Shown here piece by piece: positions 9,422 to 20,265 of a stretch of 64,000 nucleotides of DNA. The DNA comes from Candidatus Methanosphaera massiliense (GTDB lineage: Archaea; Methanobacteriota; Methanobacteria; Methanobacteriales; Methanobacteriaceae), in assembly GCF_028890305.1 (NCBI RefSeq), contig NZ_JARBXM010000001.1, positions 684,501 through 748,500 of the forward strand, given 5' to 3'. How positions within the stretch are numbered: the first letter of the stretch is position 1; each line of letters starts with the position of its first letter. The position numbers were made by a program, and so were the translations under genes. Below the pieces are notes generated by a model. It was not told where the DNA came from, searched no databases, and saw only the letters and a list, made by a program, of their open reading frames with translations.

Positions 9422-10648
9422 ATGGGAATAATCGTGGCGAAATTTGGTGGTACATCTGTAGGTACAGGAGAAAGGATTCATAAAGCTGCCAATTCCGTTG
9501 TTAATGAATACATGCAGGGAAATCAAATAGTGGTTGTGGTCTCTGCTATTAATAAAACTACTGATGAATCTATAAAATTAGTTGATGAATCAATTGGAGA
9601 AAATATCACTGAAAAACAATTAGCAGGCATCCTCTCCATGGGAGAAATGCAAAGTGTACGTATAATGGCTGCTACAATAGAGTCACTAGGTGTTAAAGCA
9701 GAATATATTGACCCATTCAGTGAAAAATGGCCTGTAATAACAGATAATAATTATCTAAATGCTAAAATAGACAGGAAAGAAACAAAGAAACGAGTAGAAG
9801 AACATATTCAGAAACTATTAAATCAAGGGATTATACCAGTAGTATGTGGCTTCCTAGGAAGAGATGATGAGGGATGTGTAACAACTCTTGGTAGAGGTGG
9901 AAGTGATGTTTCAGCATTTTTAATAGGGCACTGTTTAAATGCTGATGAAGTAATAATAGTTACAGATGTAAAAGGAGTCATGTCCACAGATCCACGTAAA
10001 CTAAACACTGCTCGTAAATTAGATAAAATTACAGTAGAAGAAATGATTGATTTAGCAAATTATGGAGCACAGGTATTACATCCTAATGCATTAAGATTCA
10101 AGGATCCAAATATAAAAGCAAAAATAATTAGTTTTGAATATGGAGATTTGAGAGTACAGGGGACTGATATTATAGGACCAACTTATTCTGAAGAAGATGT
10201 TATAACAATAACAAAATTAGATGAAAAATTATCCTTGGTCGCTGTAGTAGGCGAAAATTTAATGAATAAACAGGGAATAATTGCAAATATTACAGAGAAA
10301 GTATATGAAAATAACATTGGAATCTATGGTATTTCAACTGGCGAAAGTTCTATAACATTATTCTTCAAGGAAAAAGATGCAAGTAAGGCACATGAAGTAT
10401 TACATGATCTTATAATACATGGTGATAGATTAAGTTCTATATCATTAGGTCAAAAGATTGCAATGATTTCTGTTGTAAGTCATGATTTTATTGATACACC
10501 AGGCATAATAACAAGTATAACAAAACCGTTACATGAAAACAATATAAATATAGTTGAATTATCCTCTAGCCAAACAGCAGTAATAGTATTTGTTGATTGG
10601 AGTGATGGTGATAAAGCATATAAGCTAATTAAGGAGAATTTACAATGA
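9422..10648 (+). CDS. lysC: Aspartate kinase
   Basis: Catalyses phosphorylation of aspartate, the first step toward lysine, threonine and methionine. The kinase domain opens with AKFGGTSVG and carries the active-site segment [11 protein letters not shown]. The last 130 residues form two ACT domains ([16 protein letters not shown] and [16 protein letters not shown]), which usually bind amino-acid effectors. The 408-residue length fits a monofunctional enzyme. GGTGA precedes the ATG. Its stop overlaps the dapA start by 4 bp (ATGA), so the two are translationally coupled. Confidence 0.95.
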   Translation: MGIIVAKFGGTSVGTGERIHKAANSVVNEYMQGNQIVVVVSAINKTTDESIKLVDESIGENITEKQLAGILSMGEMQSVRIMAATIESLGVKAEYIDPFSEKWPVITDNNYLNAKIDRKETKKRVEEHIQKLLNQGIIPVVCGFLGRDDEGCVTTLGRGGSDVSAFLIGHCLNADEVIIVTDVKGVMSTDPRKLNTARKLDKITVEEMIDLANYGAQVLHPNALRFKDPNIKAKIISFEYGDLRVQGTDIIGPTYSEEDVITITKLDEKLSLVAVVGENLMNKQGIIANITEKVYENNIGIYGISTGESSITLFFKEKDASKAHEVLHDLIIHGDRLSSISLGQKIAMISVVSHDFIDTPGIITSITKPLHENNINIVELSSSQTAVIVFVDWSDGDKAYKLIKENLQ

Positions 10649-11538
10649 ATTTAGATGGAACACACGTAGCAATGATAACACCTATGGATGCAGATAATAA
10701 TATTGATGAAGAAAAATTCAGAAGTTTAATAGATTTTCTCATAGAAGGAGGAGTATCTGGAGTAGTTGCTGCAGGAACTACTGGTGAATCAGCAACAATG
10801 AGCCATTCTGAACATCAAAAAGTAATAGATATAATGGTTGATGAAGCTAATGGAAAAGTCACAACCATAGCTGGAGCAGGAAGTAATGCAACATCAGAAG
10901 CACAGGATTTAGTAAAATATGCTGAAGATGCAGGGGCAGACACAGCACTAGTAATAACACCATACTATAATAAACCACAGCAAAGTGGATTATATAACCA
11001 CTTTAAACTACTCAATGATTCAAACAACATTCCTATAATAGCATACAACGTACCTTCAAGAACAGGAGTAGATTTAGCAGTAGATACAATAATAGACTTA
11101 GCAAAACTTGATAATATAGTAGCAATAAAAGAAGCAAACCCTGACCTTAATAAACTTGCAAATGTATTCAGCCAATTAACAAAAAACAACTTAACAGATA
11201 ATTTCACAGTACTATCTGGAAATGACTCTCTTACACTACCTATGATATCACAGGGAGCAAGAGGAGTAATAAGTGTAGTAGCAAACATACTACCTGATGA
11301 AATGTCTGACATGGTAAACAGTGCATTAAATGGGGATTATGATAAAGCAAGAGAATTATCAAATGATTTATTTGATTTGATGGATGTTTTATTTATAGAA
11401 GCTAGTCCAGCACCAACTAAAAAAGCATTAAGACTAATGGGACATGATGTTGGTGGACTAAGAATGCCTATAAATGAAATTTGTAAAGAAAATGAAGAAA
11501 TACTAACAGAAGTACTTAAAAACCACAATTTAATATAA
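10645..11538 (+). CDS. dapA: 4-hydroxy-tetrahydrodipicolinate synthase
   Basis: Condenses aspartate semialdehyde with pyruvate in the diaminopimelate route. It is a TIM barrel with the signature [14 protein letters not shown], the YNVPSRTG motif containing the active-site tyrosine, and the Schiff-base lysine in IVAIKEA. The 297-residue length is normal. It is second gene of the lysC-dapA-dapB-asd operon. Confidence 0.96.
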   Translation: MNLDGTHVAMITPMDADNNIDEEKFRSLIDFLIEGGVSGVVAAGTTGESATMSHSEHQKVIDIMVDEANGKVTTIAGAGSNATSEAQDLVKYAEDAGADTALVITPYYNKPQQSGLYNHFKLLNDSNNIPIIAYNVPSRTGVDLAVDTIIDLAKLDNIVAIKEANPDLNKLANVFSQLTKNNLTDNFTVLSGNDSLTLPMISQGARGVISVVANILPDEMSDMVNSALNGDYDKARELSNDLFDLMDVLFIEASPAPTKKALRLMGHDVGGLRMPINEICKENEEILTEVLKNHNLI

Positions 11539-11561
11539 AATAATAATGGAGAGATAATCAC

Positions 11562-12383
11562 ATGATAAAAGTAGCAGTAACAGGTTGCGCAGGAAATATG
11601 GGTTCTAGAATAATTAGGACAGTACAAGCACAAGATAATATGGAAGTAGTATTAGGTATAGAAATGCCTAACACACCTTTAGAAGGTAAAGATTTAGGAG
11701 AACAATTAGGATTAGGAACTATGGGCGTTGAAATAATAGGCTCACAAAACCTAAAAGAAGGATTAGAATCAGTTAAACCAGATGTATTAGTAGATTTCAC
11801 AATAGCATCAGCAGCAGTAGAAACAGTAAAAACATGTGCAGAATGTGGAGTAAATGTTGTTGTAGGAACAACTGGATTAACAGATGAACAATTAGATGTT
11901 ATGCATAAGGCAATAAAAGACAATGATGTAAAAGCAGTAATATCTCCTAACATGGCTACCGGTGTAAACGTATTCTTTGAAATCGTAGGACAAGTAGCAA
12001 AAATACTAGGTAATGACTATGATGTAGAAATAATAGAAGCTCACCATCATAACAAACAAGACGCACCATCAGGAACAGCTAAAAGAGCAGCAGAAATTAT
12101 AGCTGAAAACCTTGACTTAAATCTTAAAGAAAATGCTTGTTATGGAAGAGAAGGTATGGTTGGTAAACGTCCTAAAGATGAAATAGGAATTCATGCTGTA
12201 CGTGGTGGAGACATTGTTGGAGATCATACTGTAATGTTTGCAGGTGATGGTGAAAGAATAGAAGTAGTTCACAGAGCATCATCAAGACAAGCATTTGCAA
12301 ATGGTGTGATAAGAGCAATTAACTATCAAAATACTAAACAAGATAAAAATATTGCAGACATGTTTGATGTACTTGGATTATAA
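11562..12383 (+). CDS. dapB: 4-hydroxy-tetrahydrodipicolinate reductase
   Basis: NAD(P)H-dependent reduction step after DapA. An N-terminal Rossmann motif (VTGCAGNMGSR) is followed by the substrate-binding motif EAHHHNKQDAPSGTA, which carries the catalytic histidine and lysine. The 273-residue length is standard. GGAGA precedes ATG 11562, 23 bp after dapA. Confidence 0.96.
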   Translation: MIKVAVTGCAGNMGSRIIRTVQAQDNMEVVLGIEMPNTPLEGKDLGEQLGLGTMGVEIIGSQNLKEGLESVKPDVLVDFTIASAAVETVKTCAECGVNVVVGTTGLTDEQLDVMHKAIKDNDVKAVISPNMATGVNVFFEIVGQVAKILGNDYDVEIIEAHHHNKQDAPSGTAKRAAEIIAENLDLNLKENACYGREGMVGKRPKDEIGIHAVRGGDIVGDHTVMFAGDGERIEVVHRASSRQAFANGVIRAINYQNTKQDKNIADMFDVLGL

Positions 12384-12416
12384 ATAAAGTACTAATGGAA
12401 TTATGGAATGATTAAA

Positions 12417-13469
12417 ATGGTAAAAAATGTATGTGTACTTGGTGCTACTGGAATGGTAGGACAGAGATTTATACAATTACTCTCCAATATACCTGACTTT
12501 AATATTGTAAATGTAGCAGCTTCAGAAAGGTCTGCAGGTAAAAGATATGAAGATGCAGTAACATGGCATCAGACAACACCTATACCTGAAGAAGTAAGGG
12601 ATATGAGAATAGTAAACACTGATCCTAATGAAGTTAGTGATGATGTAGACTTTGTATTTGCTTCATTACCAGCACAGCTTGCTGGACCAGTAGAAGCTGC
12701 ATTTGCAGAAAAATTCATTGTAGCATCAAATGCTAGTGTTAATCGTATGAAAGAAAATATTCCTCTTGTAATTCCAGAGGTTAACCCTGAACATCTTGAA
12801 ATGATGGAATTACAGAAAGATATTAATGGATGGGATGGATGTATAGTAACAAATCCTAACTGTTCAACAATAGCATTAACATTAACTCTTAAACCATTAT
12901 TTGATAAATATACATTCAGAAGAGTAACTGTTACTACAATGCAGGCAATTAGTGGTGCAGGATATAATGGTGTTCCATCAATGGGTATACTTGATAATAT
13001 TATACCATACATTGGCAGTGAAGAGGAAAAGATGCAGTCTGAAACATTACATTTACTAGGTAAAGTAAATGGTGGATTAGTTGAAAAAGCAGATTTCCCA
13101 CTCAGTGCATCATGTAATAGAGTAGCTGTTGTAGACGGTCATACAGAATCTGTTGCAATAGAATTTGAGGAAGATGATGTTACTGTTGAGGATATAGAAA
13201 AAACAATGTCTGAATTCAGAGGATTACCGCAGAAAGAAAAATTATCCTTTGCTCCAGAACAACCGGTTATTGTAAGAAAAGAGGAGGATAGACCACAGCC
13301 TCGTATGGACAGGGATGCTGGTCATGGTATGAGTGTTTCTGTTGGTCGTGTACGTGAAGATGTATTCGATAACAGTTTCAAGTATACACTAGTAGGACAT
13401 AACACTATACGTGGTGCAGCAGGAGCTTCAATATTAAATGCTCAGTTAATTTCTAAATTATATTTATAA
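12417..13469 (+). CDS. asd: Aspartate-semialdehyde dehydrogenase
   Basis: Reduces aspartyl phosphate to aspartate semialdehyde. The NADP-binding motif [11 protein letters not shown] lies at the N-terminus. The catalytic cysteine is in [10 protein letters not shown]. The later [14 protein letters not shown] and [16 protein letters not shown] segments are typical of the archaeal/fungal subclass. Two starts are possible (12408 and 12417); 12417 is preferred because a GGAA tract sits about 8 nt upstream. It is last gene of the lysine operon. The operon order puts asd after dapB although the enzyme acts before DapA. Confidence 0.94.
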   Translation: MVKNVCVLGATGMVGQRFIQLLSNIPDFNIVNVAASERSAGKRYEDAVTWHQTTPIPEEVRDMRIVNTDPNEVSDDVDFVFASLPAQLAGPVEAAFAEKFIVASNASVNRMKENIPLVIPEVNPEHLEMMELQKDINGWDGCIVTNPNCSTIALTLTLKPLFDKYTFRRVTVTTMQAISGAGYNGVPSMGILDNIIPYIGSEEEKMQSETLHLLGKVNGGLVEKADFPLSASCNRVAVVDGHTESVAIEFEEDDVTVEDIEKTMSEFRGLPQKEKLSFAPEQPVIVRKEEDRPQPRMDRDAGHGMSVSVGRVREDVFDNSFKYTLVGHNTIRGAAGASILNAQLISKLYL

Positions 13470-13523
13470 GTCAGATTTAACCCCACCAATTCTTTTCCTT
13501 TTTTTTCAATTTCTTTTATTTAG

Positions 13524-14066
13524 ATGATTATCATGATTTCATTATATTCTATAGATGTGGCGATACTTGAGTTTGTGAATTTATCGTATCATACACCTTT
13601 TACTAATATGTTAGCTCAGCTTGTTTCATGTATGGGTATACTTTATTTTGGATTAGCTGTAGCAGTGATATTATATCTACTTGGTGGCAAAAAAGAAAAG
13701 CATGTTGCTAAAAGGTTATTTGTTATACTATTAGTGACTTATGTTTTAGTTCAGATAGTGAAAATTTGTGTCATGCGTCCAAGACCTTATACTGTGTTAT
13801 CTACATTGATTGTTGTGAGTCTGGAACCAGATTTTTCATTTCCATCAGGACATACTGCATTAAGTACTGCATGGGCATATGTATTAGGAAAGAATTATGG
13901 ACATCGTAGATATTTTATGATAATACCTATACTTGTAGGACTTTCTAGATTATATTTAGGGGTACACTATCCATCAGATGTAATTGGTGGTTTTTTATTT
14001 GGTATTTTCACCGTTTATCTATGTGAATATTTGTTCATGAATAAAACAATAAGAAAATACTTATAA
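13524..14066 (+). CDS. PAP2-family membrane phosphatase
   Basis: A 180-residue integral membrane phosphatase of the PAP2 superfamily. All three active-site motifs are present: K-x6-R-P (KICVMRPRP), PSGH (SFPSGHTAL) and S-R-x5-H-x3-D (SRLYLGVHYPSD). Several hydrophobic helices surround them. It may dephosphorylate polyprenyl pyrophosphate carrier lipid or another lipid phosphate. The substrate is not shown by the sequence. No clear ribosome binding site precedes either ATG 13524 or ATG 13533, so the message may be leaderless. Confidence 0.85.
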   Translation: MIIMISLYSIDVAILEFVNLSYHTPFTNMLAQLVSCMGILYFGLAVAVILYLLGGKKEKHVAKRLFVILLVTYVLVQIVKICVMRPRPYTVLSTLIVVSLEPDFSFPSGHTALSTAWAYVLGKNYGHRRYFMIIPILVGLSRLYLGVHYPSDVIGGFLFGIFTVYLCEYLFMNKTIRKYL

Positions 14067-14118
14067 TAAAGAAAAACTTTTAAACTTTAAAATTAATATA
14101 TATAAATTAGTGATGAAT

Positions 14119-17100
14119 ATGGCGTTTTTAAAGGATGTAGAATCAGAGGAATTGAGAGAACTAGTAAAATCTTGTTTTAAAGAAATAAATAGCCTTAAAG
14201 AGCAATTAAATGAAGAAAACAAGGATATCAAGACAAACGAAGTAGTAAAAAACGTTTTAATACAAAATGAGAGTAATAAATCAGATTTACATAAAAGAAT
14301 AAATGAATTATCAGACGAATTAGAAAAGCAAGAAAATGCTCTCAAAGAAAATGAACTTAAAATACAGGAAAAAGACACACAATTAAAGGAAAAAGATTTA
14401 CAAATAAGTGAAATACAATCCAAACTAGAGACTTCCCTATCTTCTTTAAATTCAACAGAAGATGTAGATGAATATAAAAAACAAATAAACGACCTTCAAG
14501 ATAAAATAAGAACACAGAATGTAGAAATATCAGAACTAAAGGAATCTGAAAAAATATCAGATGATGATGCAGAAAAAGATTTAAAAGATGAAATTTCAAG
14601 ACTAAAATCTGAAAATGAACAACTTAAGGGAGCATCATCACAGACAGAAATTCATCAACTAAAAACTGTAATAGATAGACAAAATGAAGAATTAAAAGAG
14701 ATTCCTGAACTAAAAAATCAACTAACAAGAGAAGTTGGACTGAGAGATCAGAAGATAAAAAAATACGAAGAAGAAATAGAATCCTTAAAAAATAATAATA
14801 CTAATGCAGATAATGCTGAGAGTGAACAAAGGATAGCTGAATTAGAACAAGAATTAGCAGAAATACAGGATGCAGCAACGACAGAAAATCAAGAAACAGT
14901 AACAGAACTAAATAATAAAATAGAACAATTAGAACAAGAAAATAACTTGTTAAAAGAACAATCAACATCTGATGAATCATTAACATCAAGCAGTATACTG
15001 GAAGATTACACCAAGAAATCAGAAGAACTAATTTCACTAAGAGCAGATTATCAAAGACTAGAAGATTCAAATAAGATAACAGGATTTAAGATGGAAGAGT
15101 TACAAAAAGAAAACGCCAAATTAAAAAACTCTGTAAATCTTAATGATTCATCTGAAATAGAAGCTCTCAAAGAATCAGTTATAGACAAAGAACAACAACT
15201 CAAAATAGCAAATGACAAGATAGAACAACTAAACAATAAAATAAAAGAAACAGAATCACAAGTAGAAGAAATTAAAAACGTACCAGACACAGAATACAAC
15301 ACAATAAAACAAGAACTAGTTGATAAAAATAATGATTATGATGTTCTAAAGAAAGAATATGATACCTTACAACAACAATACATAAACATCGAAACAGACA
15401 ACAAAGAATTAAGTGATAAATTAACAGAAATATCACAAGAATCAGAAAACAACAATTTCAAAGAAGAATTAGATGATAAAATTTCACAACTAGAAGAATT
15501 ACAACAACAATACTCTGACCTAGAAGAGAAGAACGAGAAATTATCAAATGAATTAACAGAAACAAGAGAAAAGACTGGTGAACAACAAGATCTTAAAAAA
15601 GATTTCAACGAGAAAACAATAGAATTAAACACATTACAGCAAAGATACGATGATCTTAAAGACAGTAATCAAAAATTAGCAGAAGAACTATCAGAACTCA
15701 AAGGAAAAAATAATGAACAAGATGCAGCAATAAGATCATTAACTCAAGATAATGATGCAAACGAATCAAAAGTAAAAGATTTAGAGAATCTATTATCTAA
15801 AAAAGATGATGAACTAGCAGAACTAAAAGTAAAATTAGACTCAGTTGACATAGAATCACAATCACGGGAAGAATCATCTGATTTAAATAATCAACTTAAA
15901 GAAACTAAAAAACAATTATATGATAAAGATGCAGAATATGACAAATTAAAACTAGATTACAATCAACTACGCAGAAATACTTCAGCACAAATAAGAGAAC
16001 TCAATGAAGGACTAGAACAAGTAAGTAATGATAATGAAAAAATAAAATCAGAGAAAGAATATCTTGAAAAAGCATTAAATGAGAAAAATACATCAATTAA
16101 CAAGTTAGAACAAGAGAAAAACTCATTAGATATACTAATAAAAGAAAAAGATTCCGATTACCAGAACTTAAGAAATAATTACCTGGAAACTAGAAAAAAC
16201 TCTGAAGATCAAATAAGCAAATTAAAACAAGATGTTCAAGATAAAAATGATAAAATAGCAGCATTACCTCAAAAATTAGAATTAAAGGACATTGAAATAT
16301 CACAGCTAAATAAATTACTCAAATCAAGTGAAGTAGAAACCACTAGTAAAAACAAGGAAATCAAAGATTTAAGAAATAATTTACAGCTTGCACAGGAAAA
16401 AATCAAGAACTTAACAGATAAATTATCAGAAAGTTCCAACGCTGTAGAAGAAAAATTATCCTCAAAAGAAGATGAAATATTCAAATTAAAAGAGAACTTT
16501 AACGCTGATAAGAAAGAAAAAGACCAGGAAATAACCAAACTTACTTCCTTACTTAACCAGAGAAAATATAAGATTGATGAATTAACTGAAAGTATTGAAT
16601 CATTAAATAATGATATTGATTCCTTGAAATCTAATCTTAAAGATGAATCTGATAGAAATTCACAATCTGCAGAAATTATTCAATTAAAAGATAAACAAAT
16701 AAGAGATAGAGAAGAATCAGTAGAGGATTTAAACAGACAACTTGAAAGATTAGAAAACAAATTAAAACTTAAAGATGATGATTTAACTGACTTAAATAAT
16801 GTCATTTCAGATAAAGATGGTGTAATTAATAATCTTAAAACAGAGATTGACGATGCTAATAGGAAACTTGTAGAGATGGATAATTTATCTGAAGAGATAA
16901 CTAGAAAAGATGGAGTTATTGAGGATAAAGAAAAACTTATACAAGAAAACTCACGAGCTCTTGAAGTTGAGAATACCCGTATAGCTGAGCTTAAAGACAT
17001 TGTTGAACGTAAAAATCAAGATATAGAAAATCATAAAAAACTTATCTCTGACAAGAATGAGGAATTAGATAAACTTAAAGATTTAAAACCTCGTGTACGT

Positions 17101-17529
17101 GAATTAGAATCTGAAAAAGCAACTTTAAAAACAGATTATGAGAAAGAAATAGCTTCATTAAAATCTGATCTTTCAAAGATTGATCTCTTACATGAAGAGA
17201 ATGAGAAAAATTCACAGGAAATCAATAGGTTAAATGAGGAACTTGATGACAAAGATGCTCAACTTACAGATTATGAAAGGTATAAGGATTTCTTCACAGT
17301 GATGATTGCTAAACCATTACCTGGTCTAACAAGTTTCCAATCACAAATTTATCAATTATTACCTGATGCTAAGAGTGCTACAGAATTATATGATTACTTA
17401 TTAGAGTTAGGTTTCACAGATCTTGAGAAAGAGAACTTTGCTAAAACACTTAAAGCATTAGAAAAACGTGAATATTATCAGAGAGCACGTGATGGAGATA
17501 GAGTTATTTGGGTAAAATCAGGTAAATAA
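14119..17529 (+). CDS. Giant coiled-coil protein with C-terminal winged-helix-like domain
   Basis: About 1136 residues, nearly all Glu/Lys/Gln/Asn/Leu-rich heptad sequence from residue 10 to about 1060, without transmembrane segments or a signal peptide. There is no Walker A or ABC signature, so it is not an SMC or Rad50 protein. The last 70 residues are different: KPLPGLTSFQSQIYQLLP through EKREYYQRARDGDRVIWV resembles a small winged-helix fold. It is probably a cytoplasmic rod with a terminal binding domain, for example structural or chromosome/cell-organisation related; that is inference. The start is ambiguous between 14113 and 14119. A GTGAT tract favours 14119. Confidence 0.75.
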   Translation: MAFLKDVESEELRELVKSCFKEINSLKEQLNEENKDIKTNEVVKNVLIQNESNKSDLHKRINELSDELEKQENALKENELKIQEKDTQLKEKDLQISEIQSKLETSLSSLNSTEDVDEYKKQINDLQDKIRTQNVEISELKESEKISDDDAEKDLKDEISRLKSENEQLKGASSQTEIHQLKTVIDRQNEELKEIPELKNQLTREVGLRDQKIKKYEEEIESLKNNNTNADNAESEQRIAELEQELAEIQDAATTENQETVTELNNKIEQLEQENNLLKEQSTSDESLTSSSILEDYTKKSEELISLRADYQRLEDSNKITGFKMEELQKENAKLKNSVNLNDSSEIEALKESVIDKEQQLKIANDKIEQLNNKIKETESQVEEIKNVPDTEYNTIKQELVDKNNDYDVLKKEYDTLQQQYINIETDNKELSDKLTEISQESENNNFKEELDDKISQLEELQQQYSDLEEKNEKLSNELTETREKTGEQQDLKKDFNEKTIELNTLQQRYDDLKDSNQKLAEELSELKGKNNEQDAAIRSLTQDNDANESKVKDLENLLSKKDDELAELKVKLDSVDIESQSREESSDLNNQLKETKKQLYDKDAEYDKLKLDYNQLRRNTSAQIRELNEGLEQVSNDNEKIKSEKEYLEKALNEKNTSINKLEQEKNSLDILIKEKDSDYQNLRNNYLETRKNSEDQISKLKQDVQDKNDKIAALPQKLELKDIEISQLNKLLKSSEVETTSKNKEIKDLRNNLQLAQEKIKNLTDKLSESSNAVEEKLSSKEDEIFKLKENFNADKKEKDQEITKLTSLLNQRKYKIDELTESIESLNNDIDSLKSNLKDESDRNSQSAEIIQLKDKQIRDREESVEDLNRQLERLENKLKLKDDDLTDLNNVISDKDGVINNLKTEIDDANRKLVEMDNLSEEITRKDGVIEDKEKLIQENSRALEVENTRIAELKDIVERKNQDIENHKKLISDKNEELDKLKDLKPRVRELESEKATLKTDYEKEIASLKSDLSKIDLLHEENEKNSQEINRLNEELDDKDAQLTDYERYKDFFTVMIAKPLPGLTSFQSQIYQLLPDAKSATELYDYLLELGFTDLEKENFAKTLKALEKREYYQRARDGDRVIWVKSGK

Positions 17530-17634
17530 ACTCCACACTTCTCTTTAATTACTTTTTTTTATATTATTTTTCTGTTTTTATTTGATTATATTTGATTTAA
17601 TCTTTTTCTGTGTTTTGTACAGAAAAATAACCGC

Positions 17635-17679
17635 AAAGTATTTATATAAGGTCAAACCCATTTATGAATATAGACTGAT
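17635..17679 (+). promoter_or_regulatory. thsA promoter: TATA core and ATAGACTGAT element
   Basis: The 16-bp BRE/TATA core AAAGTATTTATATAAG (17635-17650) is repeated identically at 38373-38388 upstream of the second thermosome gene. Just downstream, ATAGACTGAT (17670-17679) is the reverse complement of ATCAGTCTAT, which occurs twice upstream of the second thermosome gene. By analogy with archaeal heat-shock regulators this may be an operator just after the TATA box. The binding protein is unknown. Confidence 0.6.
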
Positions 17680-17752
17680 TATGAAATTTAGATTTTTTAA
17701 TGAAATAATATTAAACTAAAAATATATGATTTAAATTAATAGAGGTAATAAC

Positions 17753-19372
17753 ATGGCACAACAACAACAACAACCATTAATCATCTTACCTGAAGGAACA
17801 TCAAGAAGCATAGGTAGAGATGCACAAAGAAACAATATCTTAGCTGCAAAAGTATTAGCAGAAACAGTAAGAACAACATTAGGTCCAAAAGGAATGGACA
17901 AAATGCTTGTAGACGGACTAGGAGATATTGTAGTAACAAACGACGGTGTAACAATCCTAAAAGAAATGGATATTGAACACCCTGCAGCAAAAATGTTAGT
18001 AGAAGTTGCAAAAACACAAGAAGACGAAGTTGGAGACGGAACAACAACAGCAGTAATTATCGCAGGAGAATTACTCAAAAAATCAGAAGATTTATTAGAC
18101 CAGGAAATCCACCCAACAATCATAGCATTAGGATACAGACAAGCAGCAGCAAAAGCAATCGAATTATTAGACGACATTGCAATTGATGCAAAAGATGAAG
18201 ATACCTTAACCAAAGTTGCAATGACAGCAATGACTGGTAAAGGAACAGAAAAAGCAAGAGAACCATTAGCAGAGCTCATCGTAGGTGCAGTAAACCAAGT
18301 AGTAGAAGATGGAAAAGTAGACACCGAACAAATCAAAATTGAATCAAAAGACGGTGCAGCAATTGATGATTCCGAATTAGTATCAGGAGTAATCATCGAC
18401 AAGGAAAAAGTACACCCAGGTATGCCATCAGAAGTTTCAGATGCAAAAATCGCATTAGTAAACAGTGCAATTGAAGTAAAAGAAACAGAAGTAGATGCAG
18501 AAATAAGAATCACTGATCCAAATCAAATGCAAGCATTCATAGAACAAGAAGAAGCTATGATAAAAGAAATGGTTGATGGATTAGCAGCAGCTGGAGCAAA
18601 CGTATTATTCTGTCAAAAAGGTATTGATGATTTAGCACAACACTACTTAGCTAAAGCAGGAATCTTAGCAGTAAGAAGAGTTAAAAAATCAGATATGGAA
18701 AAATTAGCAAAAGCAACTGGTGCAAAAATCATCACAAACCTCGAAGATTTAACAGCAGATGACTTAGGAGTAGCTGGAAACGTAACAGAAGACAAAGTAG
18801 CTGGCGACGACATGATATTCGTAAAAGAATGTAAAGATCCTAAAGCAGTAACCTTATTATTAAGAGGTTCAACATCACACGTTGTTGACGAAATCGAGAG
18901 AGCAGTTGAAGACGCAATAGGTGTAGTAGCATCCACAGTTGAAGATGGAAAAGTTGTTATCGGTGGAGGAGCTCCAGAAATAGCAATTGCAAAAGGATTA
19001 AAAGACTATGCAGAAACCATCAGTGGAAGAGAACAATTAGCAGTAACTGCATTTGCAGAAGCATTAGAAGTTGTTCCTAGAACACTCGCAGAAAACGCTG
19101 GACTCGACAGTATTGACTCCTTAGTAGATTTAAGAGCAGCTCACGAAGATTCAATATACATGGGATTAAATGTATTTGAAGGTGGAGTAACTGACATGAA
19201 AGAAGCTGGAGTTATCGAACCTCACAGAGTTAAAAAACAAGCTATACAATCTGCAGCAGAAGCAGCTGAAATGATTTTAAGAATTGATGACGTAATCGCT
19301 TCCTCAAGTGAAGGCGACGCTGCAGCAGCAGCAGCTGCTCAAGGCGGTATGGGCGGAATGCCTCCAATGTAA
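17753..19372 (+). CDS. thsA: Thermosome (group II chaperonin) subunit
   Basis: A 539-residue subunit of the ATP-driven archaeal chaperonin. Visible motifs are [26 protein letters not shown], the ATPase loop [16 protein letters not shown], and [13 protein letters not shown]. The C-terminus ends in the glycine/methionine-rich tail GGMGGMPPM that lines the cavity. Length is normal. A second, clearly paralogous subunit lies at 38641-40248, so the particle is probably a hetero-oligomer. GAGGT precedes the ATG. A strong promoter with a shared element lies 100 bp upstream. Confidence 0.96.
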   Translation: MAQQQQQPLIILPEGTSRSIGRDAQRNNILAAKVLAETVRTTLGPKGMDKMLVDGLGDIVVTNDGVTILKEMDIEHPAAKMLVEVAKTQEDEVGDGTTTAVIIAGELLKKSEDLLDQEIHPTIIALGYRQAAAKAIELLDDIAIDAKDEDTLTKVAMTAMTGKGTEKAREPLAELIVGAVNQVVEDGKVDTEQIKIESKDGAAIDDSELVSGVIIDKEKVHPGMPSEVSDAKIALVNSAIEVKETEVDAEIRITDPNQMQAFIEQEEAMIKEMVDGLAAAGANVLFCQKGIDDLAQHYLAKAGILAVRRVKKSDMEKLAKATGAKIITNLEDLTADDLGVAGNVTEDKVAGDDMIFVKECKDPKAVTLLLRGSTSHVVDEIERAVEDAIGVVASTVEDGKVVIGGGAPEIAIAKGLKDYAETISGREQLAVTAFAEALEVVPRTLAENAGLDSIDSLVDLRAAHEDSIYMGLNVFEGGVTDMKEAGVIEPHRVKKQAIQSAAEAAEMILRIDDVIASSSEGDAAAAAAAQGGMGGMPPM

Positions 19373-19442
19373 ATTGGATAGATCTATTTAGTTAAGAACT
19401 ACTAGACTACTGATAATTTGTAATCATAATATTTAAATGGAA

Positions 19443-19480
19443 AGTTCATGAATTAATTTTTTTCATGAACTCTTTTTTTT
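19443..19480 (+). terminator. Hairpin plus T-tract terminator after thsA
   Basis: AGTTCATGAA (19443-19452) pairs with TTCATGAACT (19462-19471), a perfect 10-bp stem with a 9-nt loop, followed by a run of eight T. It lies about 70 bp after the thsA stop codon, as expected for its 3' end. Confidence 0.65.
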
Positions 19481-19564
19481 TATTAACTATATTATTATAT
19501 CTTATTTTTTACAAACATTTACTTAGACAATAATTATTCTTTTAACATGTTAGGGGTAGCAATT

Positions 19565-20068
19565 ATGAGTAAGATATTAGATTTTAATGAACTTTTTTTC
19601 GGAGATTTAACTGAATATAAAAAATTAATTATAGAATTATTAGAATCTTTAAGAATAGTATCACCCACTACGTTCTGGAGTATGGATGCTTCTACAAAAA
19701 AGGGATTATCTACTGTTGTTACAATGGAAATTATTAATATTATCTTGGATTCTTTCGATGCAGTTTCTGATAACTTATATTCTAATACATTAATGGCTCA
19801 TGAATTTCCTTATTTTGTGGAAACTAAGGAAATGGTTGAATGTTTATTAATGGATCCCATATATGAATCTGACGAGTTTCTTAATTTAGCTATTACATTA
19901 ACCTCAGATTTTTTCACATTATTAGAGGTTAAATTGTTGTTGTTTGATGGATGTCAAACTGAGATTGAAGCGCCTCAAAATGTAATTGAGGAATATGATA
20001 GAGAGCTTGATAATTATTTCAAACGTTTTAATAATTATCGTGATGAATTTATGGAGTTACATAAGTAA
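19565..20068 (+). CDS. Hypothetical acidic protein
   Basis: A 167-residue, Glu/Asp/Leu-rich, mostly helical soluble protein. I do not recognise a family and see no catalytic motif or membrane segment. ATG 19565 is chosen over ATG 19547 because AGGGGT lies 8 nt upstream. It sits alone between the thsA terminator and a convergent gene. Codon use matches the flanking core genes. Confidence 0.55.
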   Translation: MSKILDFNELFFGDLTEYKKLIIELLESLRIVSPTTFWSMDASTKKGLSTVVTMEIINIILDSFDAVSDNLYSNTLMAHEFPYFVETKEMVECLLMDPIYESDEFLNLAITLTSDFFTLLEVKLLLFDGCQTEIEAPQNVIEEYDRELDNYFKRFNNYRDEFMELHK

Positions 20069-20265
20069 TCTTTTTTTTTACTATTTTTTTTTAAATAGAT
20101 TCCTTTTTTTTAGATTTTCTTTGTTTGAGTTCTCTTTTTTTTCACTTTATTTTATTTATCTGTGCTTTTAGAGAATAATTTCAACTGTAATTTGTTTTTC
20201 AGGTATTCCTGCTATTTTCTAAAATATCTAAAAAAATGAAAAAAAGTAGTTAATTGTATTTTTTT

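Noticed and set aside
17731-18513. 260-codon minus-strand frame opposite thsA
   Set aside because: Shadow of a well-supported chaperonin gene; composition is Ser/Thr/Ile low complexity.
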